Assembly (NCBI GenBank): GCA_024277115.1
Contig: JAJRVW010000035.1
Location: 1 to 45,959 of the forward strand
From: Calditrichota bacterium
GTDB taxonomy: Bacteria; Calditrichota; Calditrichia; Calditrichales; J004
DNA length: 45,959 bases
Direction: 5' to 3'
A model generated the notes under the pieces. It saw only the letters and a list, made by a program, of their open reading frames with translations, was not told where the DNA came from and made no database searches. Numbering within the stretch: the first letter of the stretch is position 1; each line of letters begins with the position of its first letter. This document shows positions 9,361 to 17,398 of the stretch, piece after piece. A program made the translations under genes and the position numbers.

Positions 9361-9759
9361 GTGGAGCATAAATTGCAAGGTAATGACGAGCACATTTTAA
9401 TTATAGACGACGACAGTGAAACTGCATTTATGATGGGTACGCTTTTAAAAAAGATTGGCTATAAAACAACTATCAAAACCAATAGCCAGGATCTTTTAGA
9501 TGTTTTTAAAAATAGTCCGAATGACTTTGACCTTGTCTTATGCGACCAATCAATGCCCTCAATAACAGGGCTTGCCCTATCAGAGAAGCTACTTGAAATA
9601 AGATCTGATATTCCTATTGTTTTAATGAGCGGCTATTTTAGTGAGGAACAAGTCAAAAATGCAAAAAATCTGGGCATAAAAAATTTACTAAAAAAACCAA
9701 TAATTTTAACCGATCTCGCATTGGCCTTATCACAGGCTTTTTTGAATAAAAAGGAGTAA
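9361..9759 (+). CDS. Response regulator receiver protein (former hybrid-kinase receiver)
   Basis: A 132-residue protein made of one receiver domain, without output domain. The acidic pair (IIDDDSE, about 15-20), phospho-acceptor Asp62 (LVLCDQSMP), the hydroxyl residue (LMSGY) and the conserved lysine (LLKKP) are present, so phosphorylation should still be possible. The start is unsure: GTG 9361 has GAGG just upstream, and TTG 9373 has GGAG at a better distance. It is in frame with the preceding kinase and only two stop codons separate them, so it is most likely the receiver of a former hybrid kinase. The receiver that follows may act downstream. Confidence 0.8.
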   Translation: MEHKLQGNDEHILIIDDDSETAFMMGTLLKKIGYKTTIKTNSQDLLDVFKNSPNDFDLVLCDQSMPSITGLALSEKLLEIRSDIPIVLMSGYFSEEQVKNAKNLGIKNLLKKPIILTDLALALSQAFLNKKE

Positions 9760-9765
9760 ATATTT

Positions 9766-10134
9766 ATGCCATGTGTTCTAGTTGTTGATGATGATGATGA
9801 TGTCCGAATAATGTTAAAAACAATGCTTGAACGAAATAACTATGATGTAATTATTGCACAAAACGGAAATGAGGCAACAAGGCTATTAAAAAACAATCCT
9901 GTCGACCTGATTATTACAGATCTTGTTATGCCCGAAAAGGAAGGTATCGAAACGATTATTGAAGTAAAGCATGATTTTCCACATATAAAAATAATAGCTA
10001 TTTCGGGTGGAAAACGTATAGGGTTGAGTACCCAATTGAAAAGCGCGAATCTTCTCGGCGCTGATCGTACATTAAAAAAACCTTTTAAGAGTAAGGAATT
10101 GCTAAACACCGTTCGGGAATTAATAAATATTTAA
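9766..10134 (+). CDS. CheY-like single-domain response regulator
   Basis: A 122-residue receiver domain. The acidic pocket (VVDDDDDVR), Asp52 (IITDLVMP), the hydroxyl residue (IAISGG) and the lysine (LKKPF) are all present. There is no DNA-binding or enzyme domain, so it must act by binding or phosphotransfer. It follows the first receiver by 6 bases, with AAGGAG before the ATG. Five GAT codons in a row code for its acidic run. It is probably co-transcribed with the kinase and may be its physiological phosphate acceptor. Confidence 0.9.
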   Translation: MPCVLVVDDDDDVRIMLKTMLERNNYDVIIAQNGNEATRLLKNNPVDLIITDLVMPEKEGIETIIEVKHDFPHIKIIAISGGKRIGLSTQLKSANLLGADRTLKKPFKSKELLNTVRELINI

Positions 10135-10162
10135 TTTTTAATTCCCCAGCTGTTTCCATTTG

Positions 10163-10669
10163 CTATAAGCTGGTAAGTCTTTCAATAGTTTCTTTATGCT
10201 CTGGGTATTGCTTTAATAAACTTGTTCTACCCATCATCTCAAAATCATCAAAATCAAAGCCCGGTGCAACGGTACAACCCACCAGCGTATAGGCGTTTTC
10301 CCTATTCACCGAAGCCGCAAAAAAACAACCGGCTTCCACAATAATTTGCAGGCTTTGCCCTTTTTCAATGGCCTTGCCCAATACCCGTTCCAGGTAATTT
10401 CCGGCTTTGTCGATTATATGAATGGTCAAAGGTAAACCATCATAAAAATGCCAGACTTCATCTTGCTTTATGCGATGAAACGCGGAGAACTCGTCCGAGG
10501 TGAGTAAAAAATATATGGAGGTGGAAAAAGAACGGTCCCCATTAAAACGATCCGGCAGGTTTTGTTTTAAAATTATTTCGGGCGAGCGGTAAACCTCTTT
10601 AAACCAACCGCCTTCCGGGTGCTTTTTAAGATTAAGATTTTTTATCCACGCTGATGCTAATTTATTCAT
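10163..10669 (-). CDS. Cupin family protein (DUF985)
   Basis: A 168-residue single-domain protein of the DUF985/Cupin_5 family. It has the family start (LNLKKHPEGGWFKEVYRS), the sheet motif STSIYFLLTSDEFSAFHRIKQDEVWHFYDG, and the closing GCTVAPGFDFDDFEM. Histidines and acidic residues in FHRIKQDEVWHFYDG are the likely metal site of the cupin barrel. The biochemical function of this family is not well established; some members have been suggested to be sugar epimerase-like. It converges on the receiver genes and lies 106 bases after the flippase-like gene, probably as a separate unit or operon end. Confidence 0.88.
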   Translation of the reverse strand: MNKLASAWIKNLNLKKHPEGGWFKEVYRSPEIILKQNLPDRFNGDRSFSTSIYFLLTSDEFSAFHRIKQDEVWHFYDGLPLTIHIIDKAGNYLERVLGKAIEKGQSLQIIVEAGCFFAASVNRENAYTLVGCTVAPGFDFDDFEMMGRTSLLKQYPEHKETIERLTSL

Positions 10670-10775
10670 TCGTTAACCAAGTTTACTCTTTTTATAAAAG
10701 GGGTCTTACAGAATGACCAATCCGGTCAAGCTGTTTTCACCGTACAAAACAAAATTCAAAACAGTACCGTTTGCA

Positions 10776-11756
10776 TCACGCATCACGCCCCTCATTTTTT
10801 GCGTTGCGCTCCTTGCTTCCATTAAAATGTTCTTTACCGCGCTTATAAACATTTTTAGTGATCCGCTTAATCTCGCCGCTGGCTTCTTTAATATCATGGC
10901 GCCGCTTCATTATCGTAAAAATCCCTACAATGGCCGGGATGATGGCATTGATAAAAAAGACCAGCAATGAAACACCTACCGCCGCCGCACCGGGCACGCT
11001 GTATTGCGCCAAAAAGAATACGGCCAGGTTCTCGCGCACACCCAAACCGGAAATGGAAATCGGGATTAACCCCGCGCCCCAGATAAAAACGGTCACAATC
11101 GCTGTTTGCAAAATAGAAACATCAAAAGACTGGTTTAACAAAAAATAATATTGCAAAGTAATACAGGCAAAAATGGGCAGAGAGTGGATCAACGAAGTAA
11201 AAAAAATGGTATTATAAGAAACCTCTTTTTCCTGGTGTTTTTGAATACTATCCCTTTTTAAAAATATGGGCAAAATAAAAAAACCAATAATTATCAGGCT
11301 GCCAAGCGTCCATAAAACCAAACTGTATTCAGGGAAAACAAGCGGCAGGGCAAAGGAAATCAACACAACTTTTAATGCGGTCTGAAACCCTTTTTCCACT
11401 CCAAAAGCAATTACCTTACCGCGCTTTTTTCCTTGCAATAAAAAGATTTTGGTTACTTCGGCATGGCCGCCGGGGATCATCATACGCAGGGCAAATCCTG
11501 CAAAAAAGGAGGGCAGCAAGTCCTTTATTCTGTAATGGTGCGAGTGGCTCTCAATTAAATATTTCCACAAGCGGAATTGGATGGATACATTTAAGAGGGC
11601 CAGGATCAGAACAATCAGAATAGTCTGGGCCTGTAGGTCAAATAAAACCTCTATCACTTTTTGGCGATCGACTTTATACAAAATCCAGCCTAAAAGGACA
11701 AGGCCTACAAGATATTTTATGCTAAAAACCAAGCGGTCTTTTATTATTTCACGCAC
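10776..11756 (-). CDS. Flippase-like membrane protein (UPF0104 / LPG-synthase TM family)
   Basis: About 326 residues with six to eight membrane segments. The pattern matches the lysylphosphatidylglycerol synthase transmembrane-like family (UPF0104), including PSFFAGFALRMMIPGGHAEVTKIFLL and the late GLGVRENLAVFFLA. Family members are linked to flipping or modifying membrane lipids or glycolipids. The frame opens at a TTG (11783) inside the upstream gene, but no ATG is available; I prefer GTG 11756, which is 15 bases after the DUF3667 stop. A short basic tail follows the last membrane segment. It is probably translationally coupled to the DUF3667 gene. Confidence 0.8.
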   Translation of the reverse strand: MREIIKDRLVFSIKYLVGLVLLGWILYKVDRQKVIEVLFDLQAQTILIVLILALLNVSIQFRLWKYLIESHSHHYRIKDLLPSFFAGFALRMMIPGGHAEVTKIFLLQGKKRGKVIAFGVEKGFQTALKVVLISFALPLVFPEYSLVLWTLGSLIIIGFFILPIFLKRDSIQKHQEKEVSYNTIFFTSLIHSLPIFACITLQYYFLLNQSFDVSILQTAIVTVFIWGAGLIPISISGLGVRENLAVFFLAQYSVPGAAAVGVSLLVFFINAIIPAIVGIFTIMKRRHDIKEASGEIKRITKNVYKRGKEHFNGSKERNAKNEGRDA

Positions 11757-11770
11757 AGATAGTTTCCATT

Positions 11771-13081
11771 TTATGCAGCCCAAACAGCCAATATCGAGAG
11801 CAGGATAAAAGCAAAAGCATTAATAAAAAAGTAGAGTAACAGAATTGAGTTCAATTTAAAAAACGTGATCATAGCTTTTTGCCGATAAACATTTTTAAAG
11901 GCTATAAATGTATGTACCCAAATGGCCAAAATACTCCCGCCAATAATCCAGCCATTCGGCCAAACTATGGCAATGATCAGGTACATAAAAAGAAGAGAAT
12001 GAACATGAAGGGAGAAGATTAAATGATTTATATAAAATATCTTTTGACGGACATAAAACAGTTTTAGCAGCAAGGCAAAAAGCGGTAAAACTAAAAACAT
12101 TATTTTAGGGATTTGGCGGATCAACTCGTTCCAAAAGATGGCAAAGCCCCTGTTACCCTGCGCAAAAATAAACTCTGCCTTTTTTTCTAATTTGCGGACA
12201 AACGCCACCGAAGCCGTATCTTGCCCCATAATTTTAACATCAATATTTTCGGTTTTCAACTTTGCTTTGCGATAGGTAAAGGTAGATTCTATTTCTCTAA
12301 TCAAAGCATTTATTTCACTTTCAGAAAACTGATAATCCGCAAGTAATTTTTTTAGCAGGGACCTGTCTCTCGGTTTTATTTTTCTTTTAGAGACCAGCGC
12401 TGTATCAATAACTGATTTTGGTATATAGGGGTTATCCAACGCTTTGGATAATTTTTTCTGAGCTTTTTCTATATTTTTTATCTTTAAAAAAGAAAGTTTT
12501 CTGGCTAGCTGCCTGGCATAAAGAGCGGCTGTCGAATCTGGCAAACCAGGCCGAACAATCTGGAAGATTTTTTTTATACCTTCTTCCGAGTCTTTATCCC
12601 GTTTTCTATACTTTCTTTTTTCGAGCCTATACTGGTCACTAATATCCAGTATCAGGTTTTCTCTAAAATAATGGGGTAATTCTTCTTCGTAGCTTTTAAA
12701 AAACTGGCGAAGGCTATCCGGGGTTACCTCATGTTTTTGTTGCTCTTCAAGTTGATATGGATCGACCGCATTAATTAAGGATAGCACCAGAAAAAACAGG
12801 AAGGTTGTAAAAATATATAAACGTAATGGTAAAATATATGAGTTACGCCTGCCCGAAACATATTCGTTTGTAAGATGGCCGGGTTTAGTAACCAACGGGC
12901 CGAGACTTTTAAAAAACTTACTGTCAAAAGTGAAATAATCCCCAAGCAGGTCTTTTAAGATTTGCGCCAGGCTAAGTTGTTTATGCGAATTTATCTGGCC
13001 GCAATTAGGACAATAATTTGCATCGCCGATATCCGTATTACAATTTGAACAAATATCACTTTTTAGAAATTTTTTTGGCAT
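11771..13081 (-). CDS. DUF3667-type membrane protein with N-terminal zinc ribbon
   Basis: A 436-residue protein. CSNC and CPNC (about 12-31) form a small zinc ribbon, followed by the DUF3667-like region (DYFTFDSKFFKSLGPLVTKPGHLTNEYVSGRR) and a first membrane segment (about 85-105). A long charged helical part (about 110-320) lies outside the membrane, and three or four more membrane segments fill the last 120 residues. The central insertion is longer than I expect for simple members. The function of the family is unknown. It lies just upstream of the flippase-like gene and both are on the minus strand, so they may be made together. Confidence 0.75.
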   Translation of the reverse strand: MPKKFLKSDICSNCNTDIGDANYCPNCGQINSHKQLSLAQILKDLLGDYFTFDSKFFKSLGPLVTKPGHLTNEYVSGRRNSYILPLRLYIFTTFLFFLVLSLINAVDPYQLEEQQKHEVTPDSLRQFFKSYEEELPHYFRENLILDISDQYRLEKRKYRKRDKDSEEGIKKIFQIVRPGLPDSTAALYARQLARKLSFLKIKNIEKAQKKLSKALDNPYIPKSVIDTALVSKRKIKPRDRSLLKKLLADYQFSESEINALIREIESTFTYRKAKLKTENIDVKIMGQDTASVAFVRKLEKKAEFIFAQGNRGFAIFWNELIRQIPKIMFLVLPLFALLLKLFYVRQKIFYINHLIFSLHVHSLLFMYLIIAIVWPNGWIIGGSILAIWVHTFIAFKNVYRQKAMITFFKLNSILLLYFFINAFAFILLSILAVWAA

Positions 13082-13203
13082 AGCTTTGTGGATGTGAGTT
13101 GAGGGCTAAGATTAAAAAACAAAGCTTAAAAAAACAAGATTAAAGAGTGGTGCACAAGGCGGGTTTATGTATTGCGGTTTCTTTGAAAAGACATTTATGC
13201 TTT

Positions 13204-13716
13204 TTACCAATTTCCGGCATAATCCAGTTTTAACGGGCTACTTTTAAATAAAAGATACGCATAATTTGTCGCGGTAATTTGCCGGATATGTAAATAATCA
13301 TGGGCCAGCCAATTGGCCAATAATTGTTTGGCGCTTACCTTTCCGGCCGTCGGGTGTAGATACGATTTTTCCCAGTCCACGCCCCGCAGGTTGTTAAGCC
13401 AGGTGATGGATTTATCCCTTTCATCCAAAAAGGAGGCCACCGTTTCCATAAAATTATTTTCAGAATATTTACGCGTTTCCACCCAACCTTCCGGGTCGAT
13501 CGGCGGCCAGGGTTCACCGGGTTTGTATAATGTAAAATCGATCCGCTGACGAAAATCTTCTTTTTCTTCGTCCAGTAAATGGCTGGCAATTTCCAGAATG
13601 GACCACTTATTGTCTTCCGGCCTCCAGTGAATTTGATCCGTTGAAACACCATGAAACAGGTCCTTAAAGAGAGTCCCGTTGTTGTCCAGTCTTTCAAAAA
13701 TTTCAGATGGGTTCAT
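13204..13716 (-). CDS. DinB superfamily protein
   Basis: A 170-residue four-helix bundle protein of the DinB/YfiT type. The metal-binding histidines are visible in LEIASHLLDEE (about 46-56) and LAHDYLHIRQI (about 138-149), the usual three-histidine arrangement. Members include thiol-dependent transferases and proteins of unknown function, often damage- or stress-induced. The frame also opens at GTG 13722, but ATG 13716 is preferred. It stands alone between the DUF3667 gene and a short repeat, with no clear ribosome-binding site. Confidence 0.88.
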   Translation of the reverse strand: MNPSEIFERLDNNGTLFKDLFHGVSTDQIHWRPEDNKWSILEIASHLLDEEKEDFRQRIDFTLYKPGEPWPPIDPEGWVETRKYSENNFMETVASFLDERDKSITWLNNLRGVDWEKSYLHPTAGKVSAKQLLANWLAHDYLHIRQITATNYAYLLFKSSPLKLDYAGNW

Positions 13717-13789
13717 AAACACTACTTATTTGATTTTTATCAATAATGATTTATCGCCCGGCTTAACATCTGGGGATTTATATAAAACA

Positions 13790-13846
13790 AAGGGATGCTG
13801 AAACAAGTTCTGCATCACAGCACGACATTATGAAACTAACAGAACA
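13790..13846. repeat. Short hairpin repeat (AGAACTTGTTTCAG family)
   Basis: A hairpin ATGCTGAA-ACAAG-TTCTGCAT occupies 13795-13815. It has the same 5-base loop and a near-identical stem as the copy at 36074-36094 (ATCCTGAA-ACAAG-TTCAGGAT). It is intergenic, between the glutaredoxin-like gene and DinB, and belongs to a dispersed repeat family in this genome. It may serve as a weak terminator for the glutaredoxin operon. Confidence 0.55.
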
Positions 13847-14146
13847 CTAACACACCTTGCCATCATCTCCCAGATAACAGGAATCACTCTGGAATTTTTG
13901 CCAATCGGCCATCAGCTTTTTTGATTCTTCCACAAAGCCGCGAATTGCTTTCTCGCCAAAATAGTGTTTTCCCCCTTCAACAATCAAGGGCAGTTTTTTT
14001 GATTGTTGCACGGGCAAGTCCGAAATCGTGCCAATTTTATAAGCAAGTACAACCTCGCGGAAGGCTTCTTCAATTTCATCGCAGAAAGGGCAATCATGTT
14101 TTCGGTACAAAATGATCACTTTATTTTTGCCCTTTAAAATGTTCAT
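13847..14146 (-). CDS. Glutaredoxin-like thioredoxin-fold protein
   Basis: A 99-residue protein. The redox motif CPFC (about residues 19-22, in RKHDCPFCDEIEEAF) follows the first strand (VIILY), and a cis-proline-like position occurs in SKKLPLIVEGG, both as in glutaredoxins. It has no signal peptide, so it is cytoplasmic. It overlaps the 3' end of the esterase gene by 26 bases and is the last gene of a chain of overlapping genes. I chose ATG 14146 over the TTG just before it. Its redox partner is unknown; it could also be a NrdH-like or GST-N-like protein. Confidence 0.8.
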   Translation of the reverse strand: MNILKGKNKVIILYRKHDCPFCDEIEEAFREVVLAYKIGTISDLPVQQSKKLPLIVEGGKHYFGEKAIRGFVEESKKLMADWQKFQSDSCYLGDDGKVC

Positions 14147-14939
14147 CAAAAAACAAAAAATGATATTTTAAAACGTGCGTCCAATAATCCCAACTGTGTT
14201 TTCCCGGGCGTTCCACATAATCGTGGTCAATTTTAGCTTCTAAAAGCAGTTGGTGCAGGTTGCGATTATCGTTGATAAAATAATCGTTTACACCGCAATC
14301 AATCAATAAATCAAGTTTTGCCAAACGGATCTGATCGATCATATTTACAATGGAATTATCATCCCAGCGTGCCGGATATTTTTCGTAAGACCCCAGTTTT
14401 ACGGCCAACTCTTTTTTTACCGACGAATTGGGCAAATCCACCACACCGCTCATACTGCCTGCCGCGGTGAACACATCGTTGTGCCGGATGGCCAGGTACA
14501 ACGCACCATGCCCGCCCATGCTTAACCCGGTTATAACACGCTTTTTGTTTGATTTTATCGTGGGATATTTTGTATCAATTTCTTTGATCAGCTCGCTGGC
14601 AACAAAAGTTTCGTACTGGCTCTCTTTCACTACAGGGCTATCGAGGTACCAGCTGGCCTTGGAGCCATCCGGGCAAATAATGATTGTCTGATACTTTTCC
14701 GCCAAAGGCCGTAAATCCATGTGAGATTGCCAATCTTTAAAACTTCCGCCATAACCGTGCAACAGGTATACCGACGGGAATCCCAACCCAGTGCCACTTC
14801 CATCAGGGACAACAACAATCACCGAAATATCTTTTTGCATTTTAGCGCTGTGCACGCTGATTGTATCAATGGATGCCGCGTGGGTTAAAGAGGCCCACAA
14901 AATTGGAACTAAAATCAGCAGTTTATTTTTCAAGTTCAT
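14121..14939 (-). CDS. Secreted esterase, putative-esterase (FrmB/antigen 85-like) family
   Basis: About 272 residues. A signal peptide (LLILVPILWASLTHAAS) is followed by an alpha/beta-hydrolase fold. The nucleophile sits in GLSMGGHGAL (Ser about 140), an aspartate is likely in LIDCGVNDYF, and the histidine is in ERPGKHSWDYW, giving a complete triad. The oxyanion region is LLHGYGGSFKDW. Similar proteins include S-formylglutathione hydrolases and secreted acyl esterases; the signal peptide points to the periplasm. ATG 14945 is also in frame, but ATG 14939 has AAGGA at a proper distance. It overlaps genes at both ends (17 bases upstream, 26 downstream), so it is translationally coupled. Its substrate is unknown. 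Confidence 0.88.
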   Translation of the reverse strand: MNLKNKLLILVPILWASLTHAASIDTISVHSAKMQKDISVIVVVPDGSGTGLGFPSVYLLHGYGGSFKDWQSHMDLRPLAEKYQTIIICPDGSKASWYLDSPVVKESQYETFVASELIKEIDTKYPTIKSNKKRVITGLSMGGHGALYLAIRHNDVFTAAGSMSGVVDLPNSSVKKELAVKLGSYEKYPARWDDNSIVNMIDQIRLAKLDLLIDCGVNDYFINDNRNLHQLLLEAKIDHDYVERPGKHSWDYWTHVLKYHFLFFDEHFKGQK

Positions 14940-16692
14940 GTTCATCCTTTTTAGGTGTAATCATTTTACCGATATAATTGCTCACAAAAAGTAAAACCAC
15001 ACCAAAACTGATAAATAAAACAATCCGCCAGATTGTTTCCAGCTCAGCAAGGTCAATAATAAATAATTTCCCGACCACAATAAAAATGGTCAACGCGCCC
15101 ATATAACGCAGCTCAAATTTTAGTTTACGCAACCCATGTATAAAAACGGTCAATCCTAAAATGGCCCATCCAGCCGTAACAAATGCCTGGCCATTTTCAA
15201 ACCCGCCCAACTCCCGCAAAAGCCAGCCCATTATCGCGGCATGCAGGATGGCAAAAAAGAGAAGGGACTTTCCTTCCGGCCACTGTTTATACCCTGCATG
15301 TACCAGTATTAACATAAAAGTTAAATCAACCAAAGCGCGGATATTAAAAAGATATGGCAGGTTCGCGTTTAAAGAGAATACACGGATTAACAATGCAAGC
15401 CCCATTATCCCAATAAACAGCTGCGACACTTTTTCCATTTTGGGATCGGCTATTTTATGGGCAATTAAAAACAAAATCCATGATTCCATCGCCAAAACAA
15501 AAAACAGTGTATTTCCATCAAAGATCAGCAGAAATGCCCAGGTTAAAATTAAAGTGGCCACCAAGCCATGAACAAAAAACAGCACATTCAATTTTTCGTG
15601 GGTACGGTATATTAAAAATAAAGCAAAATAGATCAGGCTCACGACCAGGTTAATCCAACCGGCGGTTTCTTGGGAAAAATCCCAAATAACAGGAACCAGT
15701 GTCAGGCCAACCAGGGGTATACTTAATGTGAGCAAGTAAAGGTGCCTGCGTGCTAAATCACTAATCTGCCGGGAAACCCTTTTCTCCAAAATATCGAGGT
15801 TGGGAGAGGGCCATTTTAAGGGATTTTTTATCTGCAAAAATTCACGGTAAACCGGCAATGCCCAAAATGCCAGCCAGCTAATCAGGATACCAATTTGGAT
15901 ACTCCATTTTTCCATTAAATAGCCTACAATCGAGTCGGGCAAATTGTAAATGGCGATTGCCCACACAACCCACGCGCCCCAGGTTGCAACCCACAACAAG
16001 GCCCGCCAGCCCCGTTTCATATAAGTAAAACTTGCGCCCATTATTAATAAAACCGTGTATGTGGCCAAGCCGGGAATATTGCTTTCGCCCGTATATAAAA
16101 GGAAGGGTGTCAGCAATCCGCCCAAAACCCCGATAATCGAAAGGACAGGTTCATCCTGCCTGATGGCCAGAAGAAATGCGGCAACCGTAACAAGCGCCAT
16201 AAAAACAAATGCCAGGCTATGCGAAATAAGCCCGTATAGCTGGAACGCCGCAAAAATTGTGATGTAATAAGTTCCAATCCCGCCTCCCAAAAGCAGACGG
16301 CTCAACATCTTGTTTTTGTCGTATAAACGCAGGCCAAAAACAAACAAGGCAATGCCCAGCCCCAACCCAAATAAAACACGGACAAGCGGTGTAATCCAAC
16401 CTTCGTCGATGGAATATTTAAAAAGGATGACCGCGCCAAAGAGCAGCAGGCCAATGCCCAAACGACCCAACCATTTCTTGCTGTTTTGTGTTTGCTCTTC
16501 CTGTGTTTTTGGTGGCCCCTCTTTTCTAAAACGCGATTTTGGCGGGGTTATAAATGGTTTTTCTTTTGGGATGGGACGGGCTGGTGCTGTTTGTTCTGTC
16601 GGTTTTTGGGCGCTCAGTTTTGCCACTACATTTTTAAGATCGGCCAGTTGCCGTTCCAGGTCTTTAACACGCTGCTCGAGGGGATTTTCCAT
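14923..16692 (-). CDS. DUF2339 polytopic membrane protein
   Basis: A 589-residue protein. A short coiled coil (NPLEQRVKDLERQLADLKNVVAKL, about 2-26) and a proline-rich linker precede roughly 14-16 membrane segments with few loops, matching DUF2339. The first segments (RLGIGLLLFGAVILFKYSIDEGWITPLVRVLFGLGLG) and later ones (FHVFVTAGWAILGLTVFIHGLRK-like region) are typical of the family. Its function is not known. It overlaps the esterase gene by 17 bases and starts only 19 bases after vapC, so part of its transcription may come from upstream genes. Confidence 0.85.
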   Translation of the reverse strand: MENPLEQRVKDLERQLADLKNVVAKLSAQKPTEQTAPARPIPKEKPFITPPKSRFRKEGPPKTQEEQTQNSKKWLGRLGIGLLLFGAVILFKYSIDEGWITPLVRVLFGLGLGIALFVFGLRLYDKNKMLSRLLLGGGIGTYYITIFAAFQLYGLISHSLAFVFMALVTVAAFLLAIRQDEPVLSIIGVLGGLLTPFLLYTGESNIPGLATYTVLLIMGASFTYMKRGWRALLWVATWGAWVVWAIAIYNLPDSIVGYLMEKWSIQIGILISWLAFWALPVYREFLQIKNPLKWPSPNLDILEKRVSRQISDLARRHLYLLTLSIPLVGLTLVPVIWDFSQETAGWINLVVSLIYFALFLIYRTHEKLNVLFFVHGLVATLILTWAFLLIFDGNTLFFVLAMESWILFLIAHKIADPKMEKVSQLFIGIMGLALLIRVFSLNANLPYLFNIRALVDLTFMLILVHAGYKQWPEGKSLLFFAILHAAIMGWLLRELGGFENGQAFVTAGWAILGLTVFIHGLRKLKFELRYMGALTIFIVVGKLFIIDLAELETIWRIVLFISFGVVLLFVSNYIGKMITPKKDEHELEK

Positions 16693-16711
16693 AAGTTTAA
16701 ATTGAATTTGG

Positions 16712-17098
16712 CTACCAGATGGTTTTAAGTTTTGGAAATTGATGTAACTTTTTATCCGCAGTAATTAAGGGGATATTATTAAAAATTGCGGTGGCCGCAA
16801 GAATTCTGTCGGCAGGGTCTTTATGTTTTGCCTCCAAGAAAACAGAACTTACCAGGATATCCATTGACAGGTCTAATAATTCTAATTTTGGGTCTTTTAG
16901 GGTCAAGTCTATCCAACGGCCAACATCCATTTTTAAGTCAATCCTTTTCTTTAACCCTAATTCTGCCAGTTCCCAACCAGAAATTGGACTGATTAAAAGT
17001 GTGGGCTCTCTGCTAAGCATTTCTATTGCTTTTTTTGATAATCGTTTATGCTGTTGAGAGTAGTAGAAAATCCAAACATGGGTATCCAATAAAATCAT
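16712..17098 (-). CDS. vapC: PIN-domain toxin, VapC family
   Basis: A 128-residue PIN domain RNase. The acidic active-site residues are visible: Asp5 (LLDTHVW), a glutamate in SGWELAEL (about 44), Asp about 95 (DPADRIL) and Asp about 114 (ITADKKL). Such toxins cut RNA when free of their antitoxin. It overlaps the upstream antitoxin by four bases (ATGA), a standard arrangement. The next gene on the strand, the DUF2339 protein, begins 19 bases later, which places a toxin-antitoxin module directly against an unrelated membrane gene. Confidence 0.9.
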   Translation of the reverse strand: MILLDTHVWIFYYSQQHKRLSKKAIEMLSREPTLLISPISGWELAELGLKKRIDLKMDVGRWIDLTLKDPKLELLDLSMDILVSSVFLEAKHKDPADRILAATAIFNNIPLITADKKLHQFPKLKTIW

Positions 17099-17328
17099 AA
17101 TAAATCCCAGTCTTCTTCGGCAACAGGTTTAGTGGGGTCTTTATAAAACTTTACCGAGCCGGCTAACTCCTTTTGGGCTTTTTCCCACTCGGATGTTTCG
17201 GAATAGGGAACTATTTTGGCTACAATTTTATTGTGTTTCTTAACAAACAGTTCATTTCCTTCTTGCTCAATTTTATTTATATAAAAGGAAAGTTTTGATT
17301 TTAAATCTTTAATGGCAATAGCATCCAT
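17095..17328 (-). CDS. Antitoxin of Phd/YefM type
   Basis: A 77-residue antitoxin. The N-terminal half (MDAIAIKDLKSKLSFYINKIEQEGNELFVKKHNKIVAKIVPY) matches the Phd/YefM DNA-binding fold, and the acidic C-terminus (ETSEWEKAQKEL, AEEDWDLL) would wrap and block the toxin. It overlaps vapC by four bases, so the pair is translationally coupled and probably represses its own promoter. Its start lies 70 bases after the SpoIIE-phosphatase stop. Confidence 0.85.
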   Translation of the reverse strand: MDAIAIKDLKSKLSFYINKIEQEGNELFVKKHNKIVAKIVPYSETSEWEKAQKELAGSVKFYKDPTKPVAEEDWDLL

Positions 17329-17398
17329 AACAGTTCGCTCCCATATTTTTACTACCTGAAAATAATCATATTTTTCTGATAAGTCAAACAGGTCAATA

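Noticed and set aside
9786-9802. Five GAT triplets in a row as a microsatellite for phase variation
   Set aside because: It codes the normal acidic pocket of a receiver; changes in multiples of three would not shift the frame.
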